DNA from: Alitibacter langaaensis DSM 22999
GTDB taxonomy: Bacteria > Pseudomonadota > Gammaproteobacteria > Enterobacterales > Pasteurellaceae
Length of the DNA: 37,995 nucleotides
Assembly: GCF_003096995.1 (NCBI RefSeq)
Contig: NZ_QENU01000017.1
Coordinates: 1 to 37,995 of the forward strand
Reading direction: 5' to 3'
Part shown: positions 7,848 to 16,050 of the stretch, piece after piece
How positions within the stretch are numbered: the first letter of the stretch is position 1
Layout: every line of letters begins with the position of its first letter
The notes under the pieces: model-generated
Told to the model about the DNA's origin: nothing
The model's database searches: none
What the model saw: only the letters and a program-made list of their open reading frames with translations
Made by a program: the position numbers and the translations under genes

Positions 7848-8204
7848 ATGGCAAATATTCAACGTTTTCATGTAAGTAATCGCTATTGCGAAGTGGCAAT
7901 TCATAACAATGTCGCCTATTTTGCAGGGCAAGTGCCTGAAAATAGTGAAAATGGCACGGCTTTTGAGCAAACCCAAGATGTTTTAAATTTAATTGATCAC
8001 TTATTAGCGGAAATTGGCTCACATAAAAGCCAAATTTTGTCGGCGCAGATATTTCTCGCCGATATGCAAGATTATGCGGAGATGAACCGCGCTTGGGACG
8101 CTTGGGTGGACAGTTCTCATCCCCCTTGCCGCGCCTGTGTAGAAGCCAAATTAGCCTTGCCAAAATGGAAAGTGGAAATTGTAATTACCGCTGCGGTGGG
8201 GTAA
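7848..8204 (+). CDS. yoaB: RidA family protein (YoaB-like)
   Basis: The protein has 118 residues in the RidA/YjgF/UK114 superfamily of trimeric cytosolic proteins. RidA itself hydrolyses reactive enamine/imine intermediates from PLP enzymes. The sequence resembles the E. coli YoaB branch: a VAIHNNVAYFAGQVPE start, MNRAWDAWVD in the middle and KWKVEIVITAAV at the end. Whether this branch deaminates is unknown. An Arg at about 97 (CRACVEAKL) is at the position of the substrate carboxylate-binding Arg. The start at 7848 has GGAG (7838-7841) six bases upstream; an in-frame ATG at 7836 overlaps that Shine-Dalgarno and is disfavoured. The 3' end overlaps the convergent YafD-like gene by 20 bases. 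Confidence 0.88.
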   Translation: MANIQRFHVSNRYCEVAIHNNVAYFAGQVPENSENGTAFEQTQDVLNLIDHLLAEIGSHKSQILSAQIFLADMQDYAEMNRAWDAWVDSSHPPCRACVEAKLALPKWKVEIVITAAVG

Positions 8205-9057
8205 ATTCTAGTTTCACCCATAAAGGGTTATGATCGGAGCTTTGCACTTGCACGGTTTCAGCTTGTTTTACCGTCAAGCCACGCACAAAAATATGATCCA
8301 ACAGTTGCCCCCAAAAGCGTAACCGTTGATCATTGGCAAACGCCACTTCGTGCAAGCCTTGTTCCGCAGCAAGTGAACGAATCAAGGCTAAGCGTTCTTT
8401 ATTCCACGAATTAAAATCTCCCGCCAAAATGACCGCACTTTTATGCTCTGCAATGCGTTCCATCATCGTGGTAAGCTGTTTGCGATACTGTTGTGGCGTC
8501 CATTCAAAATTCACCAAATGCACATTCACCACCAGCAACGATTCGCCATTCGCTAAAGGGAAACGTAAGGCACTAGCAACTTTTGGAATGCGTAGCCAAG
8601 GCTCTTCGCCTGTTGCCGCGCAATACATATCGGGATTGAATTTTGCGAAAGTTTGCACTCCCGATGCTATATTTTTATAGGCAAAACCCGCGGCGAAAAG
8701 TGCGGTCGGAAATTGCGAAGAATATTGCTGATTTAAATTTTGTGCTTCGCTCGCTTCTTGCAATAACATAAAATCAGCGCGCTGAGCAAAATGCGCCAGA
8801 TCTTGCTGCCAGCCCCGATCCGCGCCTTTATGCATATTCCACACCAACACATTCAGATCCGTTGCAGATAAGGGCGAAACAGGGCGAGTGGCTTCATCAC
8901 AAAAGGCATTTTTCGGCTGATAAGTTTGAATGGGAGAAGTGTTTAACACCACCAATGGCGGGTGATAGATGCGCAAGTTAAAGGCGACATAGCCAACAGC
9001 GGCTGCGGCAAACACACAAAGTGCGGTCAAAATTTTTGTTATTTTTTTCATCAGCAT
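8185..9057 (-). CDS. yafD: Endonuclease/exonuclease/phosphatase family protein (YafD-like), membrane-anchored
   Basis: The protein has 290 residues. The first 25 form a signal anchor (two Lys, then a hydrophobic run to about residue 26), so the catalytic domain is likely periplasmic or membrane-tethered. The EEP (DNase I-like) fold motifs are present in order: NVLVWNMHKG (near 68-77), the metal-binding Glu in LLQEAS, VVNVHLVNFEW, the catalytic AGDFNSWN, LDHIFVRG and the terminal SDHNPLWVKL. These match the YafD/UPF0294 group, whose substrate is unknown. AGGGA lies five bases upstream of the first ATG. It follows dnaX by 39 bases on the same strand, so it may be the last gene of an apt-dnaX transcript. 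Confidence 0.88.
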   Translation of the reverse strand: MLMKKITKILTALCVFAAAAVGYVAFNLRIYHPPLVVLNTSPIQTYQPKNAFCDEATRPVSPLSATDLNVLVWNMHKGADRGWQQDLAHFAQRADFMLLQEASEAQNLNQQYSSQFPTALFAAGFAYKNIASGVQTFAKFNPDMYCAATGEEPWLRIPKVASALRFPLANGESLLVVNVHLVNFEWTPQQYRKQLTTMMERIAEHKSAVILAGDFNSWNKERLALIRSLAAEQGLHEVAFANDQRLRFWGQLLDHIFVRGLTVKQAETVQVQSSDHNPLWVKLEFTPPQR

Positions 9058-9096
9058 TTTCTTCCCTTGACATCTTCCCTTAGCGCAAGGGTAATG

Positions 9097-11244
9097 TTAG
9101 ACAGGACGAATACTATCCATATCTAATTTGGCATCGAAAGCCTGTTGTAACAATTGGAGTTGCTTGTCTTGCAGCAAATCTGTACGCGCTTTTTCGCTAA
9201 GTTCTTGATAAATTTGACGGCGATAATCCAACGGCGTTAGCAAACTTTCATCATCATTTAATTCAATCGCCACCGTGGTCGGCTGTTGATAATAGGCGGT
9301 TAATTTTTCTTGCAACACTTCAATGGATTTTTCACGAATTAAATGCTGTTGATTAGAACGCAAGCCCAATTGAAGCTGCTGATTTTTATGGCTTAGCACC
9401 ACGGAATTTAGCGCAATTTGTTTGACTAATTTGAGATTATCCAAATCCAAGGCTTCAATAATTTTCGCCCATTCATCACGTTCTGTTGAAATATTGATAA
9501 CTTTGGCAACCAACTCTGGGGTCTTTTCTTGCAAGATCGCTTTTTTAATATCGGAGGGGCGAATGCTGATTTCTGTTTCGGCAAGCTCTGGATTGCTCCA
9601 TTCCCACTGATAATTTTCTGATGAATGATCTTCGGTGTCGTCATCGGTATTCTCATTGCCGTCATTATCATCTAGCGTTTGTGCAGAAGACGCAGGAAGA
9701 TTATTATTCGATGAAGGATTATTTGATAACGCCACCAAACGTTCAATTAAATCGGTTTGCCCTTTGCTTTTCGGACGCACAGAAACTATGGGCAGCTCTT
9801 TTAATTTTGGCGCCGTATTTTCGCTTAGGTTAGTGTTTTTTTTTTCGCCCGTGGTGGAAGCTGATTGACCTAGCGTTGCTCGCAAACGCTCAATTTGTTC
9901 TATGGCATCAAGCGCGGCATTGCCTGTGGATTGTGGGGTTGTTGTCGTAGCTGTCGCAGTTGCCGTCATAGCAGTGGCAGGGTGTTCATTCCCTTTATGC
10001 TCAACATTATTCGCAACATTTGTGACAACGGGAGACTGTTTCTGTGCTTTATATTGCGCACCAATCGCTTGCGAATACACGGGCATTTGCACAAAATCTT
10101 CCGATTTTTTCACCGCACTTTGCGCCGACTGCGCTGATGTAGATTGAACAGCCTTAGCTTGCGATGCCATTAATTTAGGGTGAAACGCCAAAGCACGCAA
10201 TAAGGTCATTTCCGCACCAACACGACGATTGGGCGCAAAAGCTAATTCTTTTCGACCGACTAACAGCGTTTGATAGAAAAATTGCACATCTTCAGGGGAA
10301 ATATGGCGCGCCAAGAAAGCTAATTGACTTTCATCATCGGTAGGATTCGGCAACAGCTGTAACATCGCAATTTGATGCAAGCACTCGCCAATTTCCACTA
10401 ATAATTCATCCCAATCCGCCCCTTTATCGGCAACCGACTGCACAATTTGCATTAGCTTTTCGCCATTGCCTTGTTGCAAAGCATAAAGAATATCAATAGC
10501 TTGATTGTCATCTAATAAACCAAGCATCGTTGCCACCACATCAGTGGTAATATTGGCATTGGACATCGCAATAGCTTGATCCGTTAGGCTTAAACTATCA
10601 CGAATACTGCCCTGCGCGGCTTTCGCTAGTTTATCAAGTGCGGTCGGTTCAAAGGGAATTTTTTCTTGTTGCAGAATATAAGCAAGATGATGACTAATTG
10701 CTTTTGTATCTAACGCTTTCAGATGAAACTGCATACAACGCGATAGAATTGTAATCGGCAATTTTTGCGGATCTGTGGTCGCTAGTAGGAATTTGACATA
10801 TTCTGGCGGCTCTTCTAGGGTTTTTAGCAAAGCATTGAAAGAATGGCGTGACAACATATGCACTTCATCGATCAGATAAACTTTGTAACGCCCTTGGACA
10901 GGTTTATATTGCACGTTGTCGAGCAATTCGCGCGTGTCTTCAACTTTAGTGCGTGAAGCGGCATCAATTTCAATTAAATCAATGAAATTGCCCTCTTCAA
11001 TGGCTTTACAATGCTCACATTCGCCACAAGGCTCTGCGGTGATCCCCTGTTCACAGTTCAATCCTTTGGCAAACAAACGTGCAATAGAAGTTTTCCCCAC
11101 GCCACGAGTGCCAGAAAAAAGATAGGCGTGATGCAAACGGTTTTCCCGCAAACCATTAGAAAGTGCGGTCAGAATATGCTCCTGACCAACCACTTGGCTA
11201 AAATTTTGTGGTCGCCATTTTCTCGCTAAAACTTGATAACTCAC
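9097..11244 (-). CDS. dnaX: DNA polymerase III subunits tau and gamma
   Basis: Tau/gamma is the ATPase of the clamp loader that places the beta clamp on primed DNA. Tau also joins polymerase cores and DnaB helicase. The protein has 715 residues (E. coli tau 643). Domain I has Walker A GTRGVGKTS (45-53), zinc-binding Cys64, Cys73, Cys76 and Cys79, the DEVHM Walker B and the sensor region near ILSRCMQFH. A low-complexity linker rich in Thr, Ala, Ser and Gln runs from about 365 to 530. The tau-specific alpha/DnaB-binding part follows. The start codon is GTG with AGGGA eight bases upstream. A run of ten A on the coding strand (9836-9845) near codon 468 may give a shorter gamma product. apt lies 28 bases upstream, so they are co-transcribed. 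Confidence 0.97.
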   Translation of the reverse strand: MSYQVLARKWRPQNFSQVVGQEHILTALSNGLRENRLHHAYLFSGTRGVGKTSIARLFAKGLNCEQGITAEPCGECEHCKAIEEGNFIDLIEIDAASRTKVEDTRELLDNVQYKPVQGRYKVYLIDEVHMLSRHSFNALLKTLEEPPEYVKFLLATTDPQKLPITILSRCMQFHLKALDTKAISHHLAYILQQEKIPFEPTALDKLAKAAQGSIRDSLSLTDQAIAMSNANITTDVVATMLGLLDDNQAIDILYALQQGNGEKLMQIVQSVADKGADWDELLVEIGECLHQIAMLQLLPNPTDDESQLAFLARHISPEDVQFFYQTLLVGRKELAFAPNRRVGAEMTLLRALAFHPKLMASQAKAVQSTSAQSAQSAVKKSEDFVQMPVYSQAIGAQYKAQKQSPVVTNVANNVEHKGNEHPATAMTATATATTTTPQSTGNAALDAIEQIERLRATLGQSASTTGEKKNTNLSENTAPKLKELPIVSVRPKSKGQTDLIERLVALSNNPSSNNNLPASSAQTLDDNDGNENTDDDTEDHSSENYQWEWSNPELAETEISIRPSDIKKAILQEKTPELVAKVINISTERDEWAKIIEALDLDNLKLVKQIALNSVVLSHKNQQLQLGLRSNQQHLIREKSIEVLQEKLTAYYQQPTTVAIELNDDESLLTPLDYRRQIYQELSEKARTDLLQDKQLQLLQQAFDAKLDMDSIRPV
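9836..9845 (-). promoter_or_regulatory. A10 slippery tract in dnaX, candidate gamma-producing site
   Basis: On the coding strand the codons read GAA AAA AAA AAC, a run of ten A. In the -1 frame the ribosome would read AAA CAC TAA; in the +1 frame ACA CTA ACC TAA. Both alternative frames therefore stop within four codons, giving a product of about 470 residues that ends after the ATPase core and linker. E. coli uses A AAA AAG frameshifting and Thermus uses transcriptional slippage on A9 for the same purpose. No strong downstream stem is evident to me. Confidence 0.6.
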
Positions 11245-11272
11245 GCCCTGTTTCCCTATGAAGTATTATGAA

Positions 11273-11815
11273 TTAGTGTCCTTCAAAATCCACTAAAGTA
11301 AATGGTTCTACACCTAATTGGCGCAAACGTTGTTCGCCGCCCAAATCTGGCAAGCTAATCACAAAAGCGGCGTGTTCAACTTTTCCGCCTAAACGTTGTA
11401 CCAATTTCACACAGGCTTCCACAGTGCCGCCTGTTGCTAATAAATCATCAATAATCAAGACGTTATCTCCTGCTTGCACAGCATCGGCATGAATCTCTAA
11501 AGTATCTTCACCATATTCCAATTGGTAATTTTGTGAAATCACCGCACGGGGTAATTTACCCGGTTTGCGCACTAAAATAAAAGGTAAACCTAATGCCACC
11601 GCCACAGGCGCGCCAAAGATAAATCCGCGGGATTCTGTACCAATAATTTTCGTTATCCCTTTATTTTTGAATTGATCCGCAATCAGTTTTACTGTGGCAG
11701 AAAAAGCCGCCGGCACTTCAGTTAAACTGGTAATGTCGCGGAATAAAATCCCTTCTTTCGGGTAGTTAGGAATAGATTTAATGGAAGATTTGATTAATTG
11801 TAATTGTTCGTTCAT
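11273..11815 (-). CDS. apt: Adenine phosphoribosyltransferase
   Basis: Apt makes AMP from adenine and PRPP in purine salvage. The protein has 180 residues (E. coli 183). The PRPP-binding loop [13 protein letters not shown] is at about 118-130. The N-terminal motif [15 protein letters not shown] (15-29) and [12 protein letters not shown] (near 59-70) are characteristic. No strong Shine-Dalgarno precedes the ATG. A TATAAT on the minus strand lies about 40 bases upstream. dnaX follows closely, the apt-dnaX order also found in E. coli and H. influenzae. Confidence 0.96.
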   Translation of the reverse strand: MNEQLQLIKSSIKSIPNYPKEGILFRDITSLTEVPAAFSATVKLIADQFKNKGITKIIGTESRGFIFGAPVAVALGLPFILVRKPGKLPRAVISQNYQLEYGEDTLEIHADAVQAGDNVLIIDDLLATGGTVEACVKLVQRLGGKVEHAAFVISLPDLGGEQRLRQLGVEPFTLVDFEGH

Positions 11816-11852
11816 ATTTTTATTAAAGTGCGGTTAAAACTAAGAGAGATTC

Positions 11853-11858
11853 ATTATA
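11853..11858 (-). promoter_or_regulatory. Candidate -10 box of the apt-dnaX transcript
   Basis: A perfect TATAAT on the minus strand lies 37 bases before the apt ATG. No good -35 hexamer sits at 16-18 bp; TTTACA is present but 14 bp away. That would fit an activated or otherwise regulated promoter. Confidence 0.4.
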
Positions 11859-11893
11859 AATCGACCCGTTAATGTAAAGAAATTTCACTGCTT

Positions 11894-11909
11894 TTGCAAG
11901 CGATTAGAC
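11894..11909. promoter_or_regulatory. Possible PurR operator upstream of apt
   Basis: TTGCAAGCGATTAGAC contains the PurR core GCAAnCGnTT intact and matches eight of the eleven fixed positions of the E. coli consensus ANGCAANCGNTTNCNT. It is 36 bases upstream of the candidate -10 box, a position that suits a repressor. A partially overlapping inverted repeat AGCGATT/AATCGCT (11899-11905, 11913-11919) is an alternative reading. Confidence 0.3.
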
Positions 11910-12076
11910 GCAAATCGCTCTAATATTTCCGCTATCTCTCACCTGTTTATTTCTTAAATAATGCCAAAGGTTTTTCGTCGAATGATTAACGCTTGTATTT
12001 GGCGGATAAATATTCCTTTTCAGGAAAAAACAAATGCATCGCCTTCAAAAAGTGCGGTCAAATTTTTCACAGTTTT

Positions 12077-13015
12077 TTACTGTTGATAAATATCCTGCCC
12101 ATCTTTGCGAGTTTTTAATAATTTTAAAATCCACACATATTGTTCGGGCGTTGGGGTAACAAAGCTTTCAATTTCTTCGTTCATTGCGCGAGCTGATTGC
12201 ACGGGATCATCGCTTAAATTCATTGGTGGATGAATTTCCATTTCGTATTTGCCACGACTTGCGTTATAACGCGGGAACATTGGGATCACGACTGCTTTCG
12301 CCAATTTTGCCATTTTATTTAGCCCGGGTAAGGTGGCTTTGTAAGTGGCGAAAAAATCCACAAATTCACTGGCTTCGGCGCCATAATCTTCATCGGGCAA
12401 ATAATACCCCATTTCGCCTTTTTTCACCGTGGCTAAAAAAGGCTTAATCCCATTTTGGCGCGCGTGCATTTTGCCGCCAAAACGCTGGCGGGTGAGCGTC
12501 CAAAGCCAATCCACCAATGGATTTCGATGAGGATTATACATTGAAGTCATCGGCATTCCGTGGGTATGCAAAATAATCCCCGAAGCATCAATCGCCCAGC
12601 CATGGGGCACCATGAGAATAATATTTTTCCCTTGGGCTTTGGCTTGTTTAATATGCTCAATGCCAATAAACTCACTGCGCTGTTGCAAATGATGCCTGGA
12701 ACGTACCGCAATTTCGCCAATGCCTAGCATCACTTGAGTAACTGTGACAAACATTTCATCAATGACTTTTTCACGCTGTTCATCGCGCCATTGTGGAAAG
12801 CAATATTGCAAATTCACGCGCGCTTTATGGCGCTGCGTTTTTGCTTTTCGTCCAATCATCACACCCAATTTTGCCGCAAGTTTGTCGCGTAAACGAAATG
12901 GTACAAAAGCAAGGATCAATAATGCCAATATGCCGAGCCATACTCCCCAATATTTGGGCAATAAATACGACCATGAAAAATGTGGTTCATAACCTACACG
13001 TGCAGTTAAACGCAA
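12077..13015 (-). CDS. lpxM: Lipid A late acyltransferase LpxM (MsbB)
   Basis: LpxM transfers a secondary acyl chain (myristoyl in E. coli) from acyl-ACP to lipid A at the inner face of the inner membrane. The protein has 312 residues. One membrane anchor lies at about 25-42 (WGVWLGILALLILAF). The HX4D catalytic motif is His138-Asp143 (PHGWAID), followed by MYNPHRNPLVDW, RFGGKMHARQNGIKPF and SEFVDFFATYKATLPG, which match LpxM more closely than LpxL. The start codon is TTG at 13015, supported by AAGGA nine bases upstream; the next in-frame Met is inside the conserved region. It lies 17 bases after the TSUP gene on the same strand, as in H. influenzae. Confidence 0.93.
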   Translation of the reverse strand: MRLTARVGYEPHFSWSYLLPKYWGVWLGILALLILAFVPFRLRDKLAAKLGVMIGRKAKTQRHKARVNLQYCFPQWRDEQREKVIDEMFVTVTQVMLGIGEIAVRSRHHLQQRSEFIGIEHIKQAKAQGKNIILMVPHGWAIDASGIILHTHGMPMTSMYNPHRNPLVDWLWTLTRQRFGGKMHARQNGIKPFLATVKKGEMGYYLPDEDYGAEASEFVDFFATYKATLPGLNKMAKLAKAVVIPMFPRYNASRGKYEMEIHPPMNLSDDPVQSARAMNEEIESFVTPTPEQYVWILKLLKTRKDGQDIYQQ

Positions 13016-13032
13016 ATTTTGTTGTCCTTCTA

Positions 13033-13797
13033 TTAACTAAACCAACCTTGGTCATACGCCATTTTGGCGGTCATAATAAATGACATAATCACGACCATTG
13101 GGCGAATAAGAGTTTTGCCCTTGCTTAACACCATTTTCGCCCCTAAATTCGCTCCGATAAATTGTCCAATCATCATTGCGATGCCCACACTCCATAACAT
13201 TTGTCCGCCGATAAAAAAGAAAATGAAAGAGGCGATATTTGAAGTGAAATTTAATACTTTTGCATGCGCGGTGGCTTTGGCGAGATTAAAACCGAGCAAA
13301 GTCACAAAAGCAAGGCTAAATAATGAGCCTGTTCCGGGGCCAAAAAAGCCGTCATAAAAGCCGATGCCAAATCCCGCAGTAAAAGCAAAAGCAGCATAAG
13401 ACAAGCGTTGTTGGCGATCACTATTGCCTAGCGTTGGGGTAAATAAAAAATACAAACCAATCATTAGCACAAGAAAGGGAATGGCTTTTTTAATCACGCT
13501 GCTATCGGTAATTTGTACTAAAATCGCCCCCACGGTTGCGCCAATAAAAGTCATCAGAATGAGTAGCCAGACTTCTTTTAAATTGACGGCTCTTTGACGA
13601 ATAAAATATAAACTGGCGGAAAAAGAGCCACCACAAGCCTGAAGTTTGTTGGTGCCGAGTGCTAATGCAGGTGGCATTCCTGTCATCAATAATGCAGGAA
13701 TGGTAATTAAACCGCCACCACCAGCAATGGCATCAATAAAACCGGCAATAAACGCAACGCCTGCCAACAAGGCGATCAATTCTATGCTAATCTCCAC
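13033..13797 (-). CDS. yfcA: TSUP family (TauE/SafE) membrane transporter, YfcA-like
   Basis: The protein has 254 residues with about eight hydrophobic segments in two repeats. The glycine-rich GFIDAIAGGGGLITIPALL at residues 18-36 and the second-half copy GFYDGFFGPGTGSLF near 140-154 are the TSUP hallmarks. The family carries sulfite, sulfoacetate or other sulfur anions and many members have no known substrate. The start codon is GTG (13797-13795), with AAGGA seven bases upstream, and its GT comes from an uptake sequence at 13796-13804. It is followed by lpxM after 17 bases. A tandem repeat fills the gap between mepA and this gene. Confidence 0.9.
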   Translation of the reverse strand: MEISIELIALLAGVAFIAGFIDAIAGGGGLITIPALLMTGMPPALALGTNKLQACGGSFSASLYFIRQRAVNLKEVWLLILMTFIGATVGAILVQITDSSVIKKAIPFLVLMIGLYFLFTPTLGNSDRQQRLSYAAFAFTAGFGIGFYDGFFGPGTGSLFSLAFVTLLGFNLAKATAHAKVLNFTSNIASFIFFFIGGQMLWSVGIAMMIGQFIGANLGAKMVLSKGKTLIRPMVVIMSFIMTAKMAYDQGWFS

Positions 13798-13808
13798 CGC
13801 ACTTTCCT

Positions 13809-13920
13809 TATTTTAATCATTCGTTTCGCAATTTAACGCTCGCTTCGATACGTTAATCATTCACTTCGTTATTTTAATATTTTAATCATTCACTTCGCTA
13901 TTTTAGCCATTCACTTCGTT
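13809..13920. repeat. Degenerate ~20-bp tandem repeat at the mepA 3' end
   Basis: Five units of the type TTTTAATCATTCACTTCG can be followed, with the TTCG core at 13825, 13844, 13865, 13894 and 13915 (spacings 19, 21, 29 and 21). The last unit is inside mepA and encodes its final residues and stop, so the intergenic units are copies of the gene's own tail. Units vary too much for CRISPR and there are no unique spacers. Confidence 0.75.
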
Positions 13921-14755
13921 GCGGTGAGGATAAAATTTGCTGACATAAAAAAGGTTCTGGTGGTGGCGCTTTTTTCACTGTGGTTGCGCTCGGTGCTTTC
14001 GGTTCAAACCATGAATATAATTCTGCGCCACAGCCATCGCCTGCTGGCACGGGTGCTTGATTTTCACAATGTAACGCATTTTTAGGGCAAACTAAGCGCA
14101 CATGAAAATGGCTGTCATGCCCCCACCACGGGCGAATTTTTCGTAGCCATGAACGATCACTATGTTCGCTTTGGCATAATTTCACTTTAATCGCAGGGTT
14201 GACAAAGATACGCGCCACCTGTTCATCTTGCGCGGCGAGCTTGATTAAATTGAAATGGTTGTTCGTCCATACATTATCATCGACACGTTGGGCTGCGCGA
14301 TTGACCACCAATAAGCCTTTGCCATCAGAATTCAACGCATCTTGATCTGACATCGCCCCCATTCGTAGCCAAATATCCGCATCTAGCCCCATTTGATGGC
14401 TGGCGTGACCTGTTGAAAAACGCCCGCCTGCTGGCATTGCAATATCACCGACTAACATCGTTGGCATACCCGCATTTTTTACTTTTTCGCCTAAACGCTG
14501 CAAATAGCTAATCATTTCGCTATGCCCGTAATAACGGTTGCGGTTTAAGCGGATAACTTGGTAGCCTTCCCCTTTCGGCGGCAAGGCTTTTGCGCCAATA
14601 ATACAGCCATTCGCATAAGAACCAATCGGGTCGGATTCCCCATTATTGCTCGGAATCGGGCGTTTAATGGCTTGCCAATCTGCTGGCGATGCCAATACCG
14701 TAGACGCACTAAAAAGTGCGGTCAAAATTAAAACTTTTTTGAATAAATTGTTCAT
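13898..14755 (-). CDS. mepA: Penicillin-insensitive murein endopeptidase MepA
   Basis: MepA is a periplasmic LAS-type zinc endopeptidase that cuts D-Ala-mDAP and mDAP-mDAP crosslinks of peptidoglycan. The protein has 285 residues with a signal peptide (NNLFKKVLILTALFSASTVLA, cleavage near residue 22). Zinc and catalytic motifs are visible: GHASHQMGLDADIW at about 111-124 and GHDSHFHVRL near 208-217. Cysteines at about 51, 192, 222, 229, 241 and 271 fit the paired disulfides of the family. Length is near the E. coli protein (274). The ATG is preceded by a 14-bp tandem duplication and no strong Shine-Dalgarno. Its 3' end is part of a tandem repeat. Confidence 0.95.
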   Translation of the reverse strand: MNNLFKKVLILTALFSASTVLASPADWQAIKRPIPSNNGESDPIGSYANGCIIGAKALPPKGEGYQVIRLNRNRYYGHSEMISYLQRLGEKVKNAGMPTMLVGDIAMPAGGRFSTGHASHQMGLDADIWLRMGAMSDQDALNSDGKGLLVVNRAAQRVDDNVWTNNHFNLIKLAAQDEQVARIFVNPAIKVKLCQSEHSDRSWLRKIRPWWGHDSHFHVRLVCPKNALHCENQAPVPAGDGCGAELYSWFEPKAPSATTVKKAPPPEPFLCQQILSSPQRSEWLK

Positions 14756-14757
14756 AT

Positions 14758-14785
14758 CATTTAAGTTCTTTCATTTAAGTTCTTT
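14758..14785. repeat. Perfect 14-bp tandem duplication just upstream of mepA
   Basis: CATTTAAGTTCTTT occurs twice back to back (14758-14771 and 14772-14785), immediately upstream of the mepA ATG (14755-14753, minus strand). On the coding strand each copy reads AAAGAACTTAAATG. The upstream copy's ATG opens a five-codon frame (M-K-E-L-K-stop) that ends one base before the mepA start. Confidence 0.8.
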
Positions 14786-14966
14786 ATTGTTGCGAGCGAG
14801 ATTTTCGTTCAGCCATAAATTGTGTTAGCTGCCGCTGGCTCAGTTTTCTACTACTGACATTGAGCAAACAACTGCGCCAATCGGAAGTTTATGCCTAGAA
14901 TTAAACATTCAATTCAATCACATCTGAGTGCAAAACTTTTCAATTTTTGACCGCACTTTTACGCCG

Positions 14967-16049
14967 TTAGCGACATTGTGCTTTATGGCGTAACAGATGA
15001 TCCAATAATACAATCGCCATCATCGCTTCGGCAATGGGCACCGCACGAATACCCACGCAGGGATCGTGGCGGCCTTTGGTAATTAACTCCACTGGCTCAT
15101 TATTGAGATTTACCGTATGCCCTGGGATTGTGATGCTAGACGTGGGTTTTAGTGCAATGGTGGCAATAATCGGTTGCCCATTACTGATCCCCCCTAAAAT
15201 ACCACCCGCGTGATTAGAGAGAAAGCCTGTTGGTGTCATTTCATCACGATGTTCGGTGCCTTTTTGCGCAACCACATCAAAGCCATCGCCAATTTCTACG
15301 GCTTTGACCGCATTAATGCTCATTAACCCATGGGCAAGATCGGCATCCAAACGATCAAATACTGGCTCGCCTAAACCCACAGGTACATTTTCAGCCACCA
15401 CGGTTAATTTCGCACCAATGGAATTACCTTCTTTTTTCAGCGCTCGGATCAATTCATCGAATTTTTTCACCGCACTTTGGTCAGGGCTGAAAAAAGGATT
15501 GCTATTTACTTGTTGCCAATCAATTTTGCTTAAATCGGCAACGGTTTTAGGATCAATTTTAATCTCGCCAATTTGGGATAAATAACCTCTCACTTCAATG
15601 CCAAATTGTTCGCGCAAATATTTTTTGGCGATTGCCCCTGCGGCAACACGCATAGCCGTTTCTCGTGCAGAAGAACGACCCCCGCCACGATAATCACGAA
15701 TGCCATATTTTTGTTGATAGGTAAAATCCGCGTGGCCTGGACGATATTTATCCATAATGTCGCCATAATCTTTTGAGCGTTGATCGGCATTTTTTATCAG
15801 CAAGCCAATACTGGTGCCTGTTGTTTTTCCTTCAAACACGCCAGATAAAATCTGCACTTCATCATTTTCTCTGCGCGGCGTAGTAAATTGCGAAGTACCC
15901 GGTTTGCGGCGATCCAAATCAGGTTGTATATCTGCTTCCGTCAATGCCATATTCGGTGGCACGCCATCTACGATACAACCCAATGCGATACCGTGCGACT
16001 CGCCAAATGTGGTTACGCGAAATAGCTCTCCAATACTGTTGCCTGCCAT
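14967..16049 (-). CDS. aroC: Chorismate synthase
   Basis: AroC converts 5-enolpyruvylshikimate-3-phosphate to chorismate using reduced FMN, the last step of the shikimate pathway. The protein has 360 residues (E. coli 361). The family signatures are present: [17 protein letters not shown] (16-32), RPGHADFTY and [21 protein letters not shown] near 122-145, and [19 protein letters not shown] near 330-348. It starts one base after the mscK-type gene stop, so translation is probably coupled. Chorismate also feeds menaquinone synthesis, and menE is two genes upstream in the same run. About 210 bases separate it from mepA; they hold an uptake sequence at 14950-14958 and no clear terminator. Confidence 0.97.
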   Translation of the reverse strand: MAGNSIGELFRVTTFGESHGIALGCIVDGVPPNMALTEADIQPDLDRRKPGTSQFTTPRRENDEVQILSGVFEGKTTGTSIGLLIKNADQRSKDYGDIMDKYRPGHADFTYQQKYGIRDYRGGGRSSARETAMRVAAGAIAKKYLREQFGIEVRGYLSQIGEIKIDPKTVADLSKIDWQQVNSNPFFSPDQSAVKKFDELIRALKKEGNSIGAKLTVVAENVPVGLGEPVFDRLDADLAHGLMSINAVKAVEIGDGFDVVAQKGTEHRDEMTPTGFLSNHAGGILGGISNGQPIIATIALKPTSSITIPGHTVNLNNEPVELITKGRHDPCVGIRAVPIAEAMMAIVLLDHLLRHKAQCR

Positions 16050-16050
16050 A

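Noticed and set aside
9895-10147. Open frames on the plus strand opposite dnaX
   Set aside because: They mirror the low-complexity linker of dnaX, have no ribosome-binding site and no recognisable product.
13809-13920. CRISPR-like array near mepA
   Set aside because: Units are degenerate, abut each other without unique spacers, one is part of the mepA coding sequence, and there are no cas genes.
14646-14828. Short open frame antisense to the mepA start
   Set aside because: It lies mostly over the mepA signal peptide region, has no ribosome-binding site and no family resemblance.
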